This document shows, piece by piece, positions 1 to 4,381 of a stretch of DNA of 7,369 bases; positions within the stretch are counted from its first letter, which is position 1; each line of letters begins with the position of its first letter. This DNA is from Candidatus Peribacteraceae bacterium (GTDB lineage: Bacteria > Patescibacteriota > Gracilibacteria > Peribacterales > Peribacteraceae), in NCBI GenBank assembly GCA_018061525.1, contig JAGOUB010000044.1:1-7369 (forward strand). Reading direction: 5' to 3'. The position numbers and the translations under genes were made by a program. The notes under the pieces were generated by a model that saw only the letters and a program-made list of their open reading frames with translations, had not been told where the DNA came from and did no database searches.

Positions 1-340
1 ATGCAGATGCCCTGCAGGCAGGCAGTATCTATATATAAGAAATGTTATATAATACTAATTTGACGGGGAGAGAAAATAGTATAAGAAAACTCAACATAGT
101 GGCTTCTCAGCCGGGGAAATTGCTCCGTTTCCACCTCGGATGCGATAGGTTCGAGAGGCACTGATGTATAAAATATGTGTACGTGAATCGGTCGATCACC
201 AGTCAGAGGTACTAGCCATATCAAATAAATGTTTCATAAATGTATAATTGAATGGCTCAAAGCAGATTTCTGCTGCGAAGAGGGGATTGAAGGAAATGGC
301 TTGCTGTAGCGATAGTATCGCATCGTGTCGGTCTTTTTGG
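1..340. other. AT-rich stretch without a recognised gene
   Basis: This stretch has no convincing protein gene; all frames close quickly. Its first 300 bases are 41% G+C by my count, against about 65% in a coding line I counted, so it stands out from the rest. The third frame is open from the left edge to a TAA at 36-38 and could be the last residues of an upstream gene, but this is too short to judge. It contains a TTGACG at 60-65, a perfect TATAAT at 48-53 and another at 243-248 (no good -35 partner for either TATAAT), a hairpin at 111-139 (GGAAA pairing with TTTCC, extended by CC/GG pairs), a small hairpin at 262-273, the near-palindrome GCGATAGTATCGC at 309-321, and a T5 run at 334-338. 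A small RNA is possible but not shown. I saw no tRNA, tmRNA or RNase P signature. Confidence 0.5.
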
Positions 341-469
341 CTTAGTTCAAGTGTCCGTGCAGGCTTCTTCTAACGGTTCATCTGCCAAAACGTTACACCG
401 TCTTGTCGGCTCCTGTATCAGAGGAGTCTCCGGTGAAAAACGGAACGTGCGTTCGTGGGTCGCTGTCAG

Positions 470-475
470 TATGAT
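470..475 (+). promoter_or_regulatory. Possible -10 element for the tRNA-Pro transcript
   Basis: TATGAT occurs here, the same hexamer seen before the TPM gene and, on the minus strand, before the cysteine-rich gene. Transcription from it would start near 482 and run through both tRNA-like hairpins into tRNA-Pro. No good -35 hexamer lies 16-18 nt upstream, so this is a weak call. Confidence 0.25.
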
Positions 476-504
476 CCCCGCGTCGTTCGCATCACCGCCG
501 CCAA

Positions 505-523
505 GTCGGGAGGGTCTCCCGAC
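505..523 (+). repeat. Perfect hairpin resembling the closed acceptor end of tRNA-Pro
   Basis: GTCGGGAG (505-512) pairs perfectly with CTCCCGAC (516-523) around a GGT loop. Its outer seven bases on each side, GTCGGGA and TCCCGAC, are the same as the extended acceptor stem of the downstream tRNA-Pro (612-618 and 682-688). It therefore looks like the tRNA acceptor stem with the body of the tRNA removed. It is followed by a pyrimidine-rich stretch rather than a clean T-run, so a terminator is less likely but not excluded. Confidence 0.6.
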
Positions 524-543
524 ATCTCATTCTCTTAGAGAAG

Positions 544-587
544 CGTCTGTCGGGACGTCGCTCATCAAAAAGCGCACACGCGTCCCT
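544..587 (+). repeat. tRNA-Pro 5' part duplication folded as a mini tRNA-like hairpin
   Basis: Bases 544-564 match 607-627, the upstream flank and 5' end of tRNA-Pro, at 20 of 21 positions (C559 against A622). After a short diverged stretch the copy also keeps AGCGCAC, which in the tRNA spans the 3' side of the D-arm into the anticodon stem. It then ends in CGTCCC (581-586), which can pair with GGGACG (552-557), as the tRNA acceptor stem does. The anticodon loop and T-arm are missing. It may be a decayed tRNA copy or a tRNA mimic; the sequence cannot tell which. Confidence 0.55.
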
Positions 588-613
588 GAAGATCCACTAT
601 TCTCCACGTCTGT

Positions 614-690
614 CGGGACGTAGCTCAGTTGGCTAGAGCGCACGGTTCGGGACCGTGAGGTCGAAGGTTCGAGTCCTTTCGTCCCGACCA
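614..690 (+). tRNA. tRNA-Pro (anticodon CGG)
   Basis: All four arms can be drawn. The acceptor stem CGGGACG (614-620) pairs with CGTCCCG (680-686), followed by discriminator A and an encoded CCA (688-690). The D-arm is GCTC/GAGC with GG in its loop. The anticodon stem CACGG/CCGTG (641-645, 653-657) encloses the loop TTCGGGA, giving anticodon CGG (648-650), which reads proline codon CCG. The T-arm has the loop TTCGAGT with one G-T pair in its stem. The C1-G72 pair and A73 are the identity bases usual for bacterial tRNA-Pro. Total length is 77 nt. The flanking bases GT and AC (612-613, 687-688) could lengthen the acceptor helix in the precursor. Confidence 0.96.
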
Positions 691-695
691 TTCCT

Positions 696-713
696 GCTCC
701 TTTGGGGCTTTTT
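696..713 (+). terminator. Short intrinsic terminator after tRNA-Pro
   Basis: GCTCC (696-700) pairs with GGGGC (704-708), including one T-G pair, around a TTT loop, and is followed directly by five T. It lies six bases after the tRNA 3' end. The stem is short, so termination may be incomplete, but the minus-strand terminator just beyond faces it. Confidence 0.6.
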
Positions 714-721
714 AGCATGAG

Positions 722-746
722 AAAACCCCCGCCTGAAGGCAGGGGG
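722..746 (-). terminator. Intrinsic terminator of the cysteine-rich minus-strand gene
   Basis: Read on the minus strand, CCCCC-T-GCC pairs with GGC-GGGGG around a TTCA loop (one bulged T) and runs into TTTT (722-725). It lies about 20 bases after the TGA of the gene ending at 767. A second small inverted repeat, CCAGG/CCTGG (748-761), fills the space between stop codon and terminator. Confidence 0.8.
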
Positions 747-766
747 ACCAGGCGGGCCTGGCATCA

Positions 767-1225
767 TCACATTCCATCGCGGATGGTGGGCAGGGGCGCT
801 TCCTCGAAGTCGCCGCGCTCCAAGAAGTTGTGACACAGCACCCCGAGGGTGTGGTATCCGCCGCATTCGCAGGGGAGCCTGGAGCAAGCCCCGAAGCCGT
901 TCGACTCGAGGATCGCGGCCTTCTCCTGGCGGAGGCAGCCGCAGGTGACGAAGATGATCTTCGCCGGCGGGACAGCCTTGAGCCTCTCCGTGAACGCCAG
1001 GCAGCCGGCACTGCCGAGGTAGACGATGAGCTGGTCCAGCTCCGGTAGGACCGGCTCAATCTGCAGCCAGAGGCGCTCTTGGACGTCTTCGCCCAGTCGT
1101 GCCTGCTTGTCTCGGCCGCTGCGGCCGTTGTGGACGACGAAGACCTTGCGTCCCTCCTTTTCATGCCAGCCGGTCGTCACTCCTTCGACGCCGTTGTAAC
1201 TGAAGAGACCGAGAACCTGAGCCAT
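767..1225 (-). CDS. Cysteine-rich protein of unknown function, 152 aa
   Basis: I do not recognise this protein. It has seven cysteines: C75, a CGC pair at 95-97, C114, a CEC pair at 119-121 in LPCECGG, and C131 followed by H132; H125 is also near. This clustering would suit metal binding, but no known zinc-finger spacing is seen. The middle alternates predicted strands (QLIVYLG near 65-71, KIIFVTC near 89-95) with helices, suggesting a small alpha/beta domain. There is no signal peptide or membrane helix, so it is probably cytoplasmic. The start at 1225 is fixed by AGGAG six bases upstream; the frame stays open to 2209, but that part runs antisense through two well-supported genes and is rejected. 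The gene stands alone, transcribed away from the envelope cluster, with its own promoter-like -10 and terminator. Confidence 0.85.
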   Translation of the reverse strand: MAQVLGLFSYNGVEGVTTGWHEKEGRKVFVVHNGRSGRDKQARLGEDVQERLWLQIEPVLPELDQLIVYLGSAGCLAFTERLKAVPPAKIIFVTCGCLRQEKAAILESNGFGACSRLPCECGGYHTLGVLCHNFLERGDFEEAPLPTIRDGM

Positions 1226-1231
1226 GACGCA

Positions 1232-1236
1232 CTCCT
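1232..1236 (-). promoter_or_regulatory. Ribosome binding site AGGAG for the cysteine-rich gene
   Basis: On the minus strand AGGAG lies six bases before the ATG at 1225. It decides the start against the much longer upstream open frame, and it is the only clear Shine-Dalgarno sequence at a start in this window. Confidence 0.75.
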
Positions 1237-1260
1237 GAAAGATCGATGGAACTTGCCAAG

Positions 1261-1271
1261 ATTCTATCATA
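1261..1271 (-). promoter_or_regulatory. -10 region of the cysteine-rich gene
   Basis: The minus strand reads TATGATAGAAT here, giving two overlapping -10 candidates, TATGAT and TAGAAT. The distance to the ATG gives a leader of roughly 30 nt carrying the AGGAG site. I see no good -35 hexamer 16-18 nt upstream. Confidence 0.45.
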
Positions 1272-1319
1272 GTTTTTGGTAATACTTCGACGACATTGAC
1301 GGAACCGCGAGCTGATCGG

Positions 1320-1355
1320 AAAAAACCTACCATCCGCCCGGTCATACGGGGTAGG
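1320..1355 (-). terminator. Possible minus-strand terminator hairpin between divergent genes
   Basis: On the minus strand CCTACC (1350-1355) and GGTAGG (1326-1331) can pair, with an inner CCG/CGG helix and an asymmetric bulge, followed by six T (1320-1325). It could stop antisense transcription arriving from the envelope genes. The outer stem is only 6 bp with an 18-nt interior, so this is uncertain. It also overlaps the TAGGAT of the next gene. Confidence 0.3.
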
Positions 1356-1357
1356 AT
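1352..1357 (+). promoter_or_regulatory. -10 element of the PEBP lipoprotein gene
   Basis: TAGGAT ends six bases before the ATG at 1364, so transcription would begin at or next to the start codon. No Shine-Dalgarno sequence is present. The identical hexamer sits at the same distance before truB. Confidence 0.45.
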
Positions 1358-1363
1358 CGGGCT

Positions 1364-1897
1364 ATGATGAAGCTGCGTTCCACCGGCTTGGCTGCTCTTT
1401 CCGCCCTCCTCTTGGTCGGCTGCGGCGGGCCGGATGCCATCTCTGTGACCGTGCCGGATGCCGACGTGACCGGCCATATTTCCCGCGCGTTCGCCTGCCA
1501 AGGCGCGGCCCGCCCCCTGCGCTTCCGCCTGGCCGACATGCCGGCCGAGGTGCGCTCGGTCGCTCTGATCTTCGAAGAGCCTGCGGCCACCAGCGGCGCC
1601 TACGTGCACTGGGTTGTGTACGGCGCTCCGCCCGCCACCGCTTGGCTCACTGCCGACCGCCTGCCGGATGGTGCCGCCATGGGCCTGAGCCAGCTTGGCG
1701 TCCCGGTCTACGTGCCGCCCTGTCCCGCCTCGGGCGTGCATGACTACCGCGTGGAGGTGCTCGGACTCGACTCTGAACTCTCCTTCGACGCTCCGCCCAC
1801 GGCCGCCGAACTGCGTGCCGCCGCCGCCGGTCATATCGTCGCCCGCGGCGAGGCGACCGTGATCTACAACCCCGCTGCCGACGACGTGATCCTCTAA
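1364..1897 (+). CDS. PEBP-family (YbhB/YbcL-like) lipoprotein, 177 aa
   Basis: The N-terminus has a basic MMKLR start, a short hydrophobic stretch and a lipobox LVGC with the lipidated Cys at 20, so the mature protein should be anchored on the outer face of the membrane. The rest follows the phosphatidylethanolamine-binding protein pattern: FACQG at 43-47, a PLRF-type segment, then EEPAATSGAYVHWV at 71-84, then YVPPCPASGVHDYRV in the second half, followed by the family's LD.EL region. The DPDAP anion-site motif is degraded (EPAAT here), so ligand binding may be altered. Bacterial members have no firmly established general function. ATG 1364 is chosen from its position after TAGGAT; ATG 1367 is equally possible. 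It lies directly before lemA, 25 bases away, and is probably co-transcribed with it. Confidence 0.88.
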   Translation: MMKLRSTGLAALSALLLVGCGGPDAISVTVPDADVTGHISRAFACQGAARPLRFRLADMPAEVRSVALIFEEPAATSGAYVHWVVYGAPPATAWLTADRLPDGAAMGLSQLGVPVYVPPCPASGVHDYRVEVLGLDSELSFDAPPTAAELRAAAAGHIVARGEATVIYNPAADDVIL

Positions 1898-1922
1898 CTT
1901 TTCCTCCTTCCCCCTCCTCTCT
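1898..1922 (+). other. 25-nt pure pyrimidine tract before lemA
   Basis: All 25 bases between the TAA of the lipoprotein gene and the ATG of lemA are C or T. There is therefore no Shine-Dalgarno sequence and no -10 element here. lemA must be translated by coupling to the upstream gene, or by an initiation mode that does not need purine pairing. Confidence 0.9.
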
Positions 1923-2510
1923 ATGTCTCGCACACTCTGGATTGTCCTCGCCGTTGCCGTGGTGCTCCTCGGCTGGCTCTGGACCTCGTACAACAACCTC
2001 GTCGGCCTGCGCGGCGGCGTCGATCTGGCCTGGGCCCAGGTGCAGACCGACCTACAGCGCCGCTTCGACCTTGTCCCGAACCTGCAAGCCACGGTGCAGG
2101 GCGCTGCCGACTTTGAGCAGGGCACGCTCACCGAGGTGGTGGCCGCCCGCACCAAGTGGATGTCGGCCCAGTCCGCCGGCGACCAGGCCGGACAAGTGGA
2201 GGCCGCCAACGACTTCCAGGGCGCCCTTTCCCGCCTGCTCGTGACCGTCGAGAGCTACCCGCAGCTGACGGCCACGCAGGGTTTCCGCGATCTGCAGGTG
2301 CAGCTTGAGGGAACGGAGAACCGCATCGCCACGGCCCGCCGCGACTACAACCAGGCGGTGACCTCCTACAACGTCGGCATCCGCACGTTCCCGACGAACA
2401 TCGCCGCCGGCATGCTCGGCTTCGCGCCCGCTGAGACGTTCCAGGGCACGCCCGGCTCCGAGAGCGCGCCCTCGGTCCAGTTCGATTTCCGCGCGGTCGA
2501 CGCCGACTGA
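1923..2510 (+). CDS. lemA: LemA family membrane protein, 195 aa
   Basis: LemA proteins are small membrane-anchored, largely helical proteins; their exact role is not settled. The first 22 residues hold one membrane helix, followed by the family signature YNNLVGLRGGVDLAWAQV (23-40) and LQRRFDLVPNL (44-54). Further family motifs are YPQL, the TENRIATARRDYN region around 131-143, and SYNVGIRTFP (148-157). Length is normal for the family and the protein is complete. The helix at the very N-terminus should leave the helical domain outside the cytoplasm, as usually drawn for LemA. The next gene encodes a TPM-domain protein, a partner often found beside lemA. The start is the only ATG that places the membrane helix correctly. 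Confidence 0.95.
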   Translation: MSRTLWIVLAVAVVLLGWLWTSYNNLVGLRGGVDLAWAQVQTDLQRRFDLVPNLQATVQGAADFEQGTLTEVVAARTKWMSAQSAGDQAGQVEAANDFQGALSRLLVTVESYPQLTATQGFRDLQVQLEGTENRIATARRDYNQAVTSYNVGIRTFPTNIAAGMLGFAPAETFQGTPGSESAPSVQFDFRAVDAD

Positions 2511-2522
2511 GCACTCGCATGC

Positions 2523-2528
2523 TATGAT
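2523..2528 (+). promoter_or_regulatory. -10 element before the TPM gene
   Basis: TATGAT ends seven bases before GTG 2536. It overlaps the two ATG codons at 2524 and 2527, which a transcript from this promoter would not include. This favours GTG 2536 as the start for that transcript; read-through from lemA would still carry the ATGs. A TCGACG at 2497-2502 is a poor -35 at 20 nt spacing. Confidence 0.45.
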
Positions 2529-2535
2529 GGGGGCC

Positions 2536-3420
2536 GTGACTCGCCACGTCGGTTCACGGCTCCTCATTCTCTCGGCCTTGCTGCTTATGGCAGTGGGCCG
2601 TCCGCTGCCGGCCGCGGCCCAGTTTGTCGTGCCTCCGAATGACGGTTTTGTGACCGACGCCGCCGGCCTGCTCACCGAGACCGAGCAGACCGACCTGGAG
2701 ATGAAGCTGAGCGAATACCGCCAGGAGACGAGCAATGAGATTGCCGTCGTGACCATCCAGAACCTCAATGGCCAAGAGATCGGCCAGGCCGCGCTCGATA
2801 TCCATCGCGCTTGGCGCGTGGGTAGCCAGGCCAATGACAACGGCGTCGTGCTGCTGCTGGCCTACGAGAACCGCCAAGTCTGGGTCTCGGTCGGCTACGG
2901 GTTGGAAGGTGCCGTGCCGGACCTGACGGCGCACGCCATCACGGAGGACGTGATGAAGCCGCTGCTCAAGGACGGCAAGTATGCGGCCGCCCTCTCGGCG
3001 GGCGTGGATAAGCTGAAAGAGGCGATTGGCGGCGAGTACAAGCCCGAGCCGGTGACTGAGGGATCAGATAATTTCTCACTCGCGATCGTGGTGCTGTTCG
3101 TCGTTCTCAACGGATTCCGTTTCTTAGGCGCTTGGATGGCGCAGTCGAAATCGTGGTGGCACGGCGGTGTGATCGGCCTCGGCGCCGGCGCGCTCCTGTC
3201 GATCGCCATGCAGTGGTGGCTGCCGCTGCCGCTGCTCATCCTGGCCGGCCTCGGCATGGACTATTTCGTCTCGCGCTACGGCTTTAAGCCCTCGCGCCGG
3301 CGGGGAAGCTCCTGGCTGGTGGGTTCGTCCGGCGGCTCGTCCTCACGTGGCGGCGGAGGCGGCTTCTCGGGATTCGGCGGGGGATCGGCGGGTGGCGGCG
3401 GTGGGGGATCGAGTTGGTGA
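2536..3420 (+). CDS. TPM-domain (YgcG-like) membrane protein, 294 aa
   Basis: An N-terminal signal peptide (basic start, hydrophobic 9-21) ends in AAAQ near residue 28. A TPM domain (Pfam TPM_phosphatase, formerly DUF477) follows at about 36-165, opening with DGFVTDAAGLL and containing NDNGVVLLLA and the VGYGLEGAVPD signature. Phosphatase activity was reported for a plant homologue, but the bacterial role is unclear. Three membrane helices follow (about 181-199, 210-226, 228-245), then a basic RRR and a 40-residue Gly/Ser tail ending in SSW, typical of YgcG-like proteins. Such proteins are commonly encoded next to LemA, as here. GTG 2536 is preferred because of the -10 at 2523; ATG 2524 would add four residues. 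There is no Shine-Dalgarno sequence. The gap to the next start is 88 nt. Confidence 0.92.
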   Translation: MTRHVGSRLLILSALLLMAVGRPLPAAAQFVVPPNDGFVTDAAGLLTETEQTDLEMKLSEYRQETSNEIAVVTIQNLNGQEIGQAALDIHRAWRVGSQANDNGVVLLLAYENRQVWVSVGYGLEGAVPDLTAHAITEDVMKPLLKDGKYAAALSAGVDKLKEAIGGEYKPEPVTEGSDNFSLAIVVLFVVLNGFRFLGAWMAQSKSWWHGGVIGLGAGALLSIAMQWWLPLPLLILAGLGMDYFVSRYGFKPSRRRGSSWLVGSSGGSSSRGGGGGFSGFGGGSAGGGGGGSSW

Positions 3421-3469
3421 CGCCGACCGAAGCGCGTCTTTGGCTCAAGAGGTTCGGGCGCGGACTACT

Positions 3470-3485
3470 GGCCAGGCGCCTGGCC
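3470..3485. repeat. 16-bp perfect palindrome upstream of the second lipoprotein gene
   Basis: GGCCAGGCGCCTGGCC is fully self-complementary. It lies between the TPM stop and the next start, centred about 31 bp before ATG 3509. That is where a dimeric regulator could bind near a -35 region. It has no T-run after it, so a terminator is unlikely. Confidence 0.8.
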
Positions 3486-3495
3486 GGTCTGGCAT

Positions 3496-3501
3496 GCTGA
3501 T
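3496..3501 (+). promoter_or_regulatory. Weak -10-like hexamer before the second lipoprotein gene
   Basis: GCTGAT ends seven bases before ATG 3509, the same spacing as TATGAT before GTG 2536. It matches the -10 consensus at only three of six positions and has no -35, so it counts mainly as part of the repeated pattern. Confidence 0.2.
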
Positions 3502-3508
3502 CCCCGCC

Positions 3509-4381
3509 ATGATTCGCGCCGCCCTGTCCCGCCTGTCCGTCCCCGTTCTTGCTGCCGCCCTGCTGCTTTCGGCGTGCGGTTCCAGCCGCCCCGATCCACA
3601 GGAGGTGATCAGCCGTTCGGTGCGGGCCACGCAGGCAATGCGCTCGGTGCAGTTCAATCTTTCCGGCCAGGTCCATTTCTGGAGCCTGCAACTTTCCGTC
3701 GACGGCGCCGTTACCGCGTCGGGCGCTACTGCCGAGGGTGGCAAGTCCGTCTTTGCGGCCGTTGGCTTCGATGGCGAACTGGGCCAGGGCGACATGAAGG
3801 CCCCCGCTTCGGCCAAGGCCGACCTCTCGCTCCTACCCTCCGGTGAACTGGCTGTGCGCGTGCGCGCGGTGGACGGCCTGCCCTTCGACATCGTCCTTCC
3901 GTCCGCCCAACGCGACGCCATGCTCGACCGCTGGGTTCGCCTCGTGGCCGGCAGCACGGGCACCGTCGTCACGCCTGAGCCGCGGCTGCTCGACGCTCAA
4001 GCCGAATCCATCGCCGTCACCGAGGACCTGGGAGAGACCACGATCCGCGGCGTGAAAGTGCAGCACTACCGCGTCGCCATCGACAAGCAGAAGTTTGCCG
4101 CTTACTTGGCCCGCGCCGGCGCCGAACGCGGCGAGACGGCGTCGTTCGCCTGGTTCGAGAACCTGGCCGCCGACGGCGAGATTTGGATCGATGCCGAGAC
4201 CGCGCTCGTCCATCGCATCCGCTGGTCCGTCGTCGATCCCAAGGGCAACAATTTCTCCTTCAACGTGACCGTCGACCTGACCGAGCATGGCACCGCCGCT
4301 CCGCCCGAGGCGCCGACGAACCTGATCGATCTCGATGCGCTCCCGACTGCGCCCTCCCTCCCCGCCGCGCCCGATGCCTGA
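3509..4381 (+). CDS. Lipoprotein with LolA/LppX-like features, 290 aa
   Basis: A basic n-region (MIRAALSR), a hydrophobic core and the lipobox LSAC with lipidated Cys at 23 mark a surface lipoprotein. The mature part begins with a helix-like segment (PDPQEVISRSVRATQAM) and continues as strand-rich sequence with paired strands. The pattern QFNLSGQVHF, and later GEIWIDAETALVHRIRW near the C-terminal end, resembles the LolA/LppX/LprG lipid-carrier fold, but I cannot assign a family firmly. It ends in a Pro/Ala-rich tail. ATG 3509 is chosen for its compact signal peptide and its distance from GCTGAT; ATG 3494 in the same frame would add five residues. The frame is open back to 3347 over the TPM gene, but that part has no signal-peptide character. 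Its stop overlaps the next start in ATGCCTGA, so the two genes are probably translationally coupled. Confidence 0.85.
   Translation: MIRAALSRLSVPVLAAALLLSACGSSRPDPQEVISRSVRATQAMRSVQFNLSGQVHFWSLQLSVDGAVTASGATAEGGKSVFAAVGFDGELGQGDMKAPASAKADLSLLPSGELAVRVRAVDGLPFDIVLPSAQRDAMLDRWVRLVAGSTGTVVTPEPRLLDAQAESIAVTEDLGETTIRGVKVQHYRVAIDKQKFAAYLARAGAERGETASFAWFENLAADGEIWIDAETALVHRIRWSVVDPKGNNFSFNVTVDLTEHGTAAPPEAPTNLIDLDALPTAPSLPAAPDA

Noticed and set aside
134..160. GGTTCGAG sequence resembling a tRNA T-loop
   Set aside because: The flanking bases do not form a T-stem, and no acceptor or anticodon arm can be drawn around it.
252..373. Tiny frames (12 and 25 residues) starting at 252 and 296
   Set aside because: They lack clear ribosome sites at proper spacing and any recognisable sequence character; chance is the simpler explanation.
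351..623. 90-residue plus-strand frame ending inside tRNA-Pro
   Set aside because: It overlaps the tRNA and both tRNA-like hairpins, has no domain or signal, and has no convincing ribosome site or promoter.
1226..2209. N-terminal extension of the minus-strand gene (frame open to 2209, 480 residues in all)
   Set aside because: It runs antisense through the PEBP and lemA genes, whose products carry clear family motifs. AGGAG and a -10 element fix the start at 1225.
3300..3417. Gly/Ser-rich repeat at the end of the TPM gene as a separate DNA repeat
   Set aside because: The Gly-rich tail is a normal feature of YgcG-like TPM proteins and explains the GGC-rich DNA.
3347..3508. Upstream extension of the second lipoprotein
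   Set aside because: The extra residues lie over the Gly-rich end of the TPM gene in another frame and would bury the signal peptide and lipobox.
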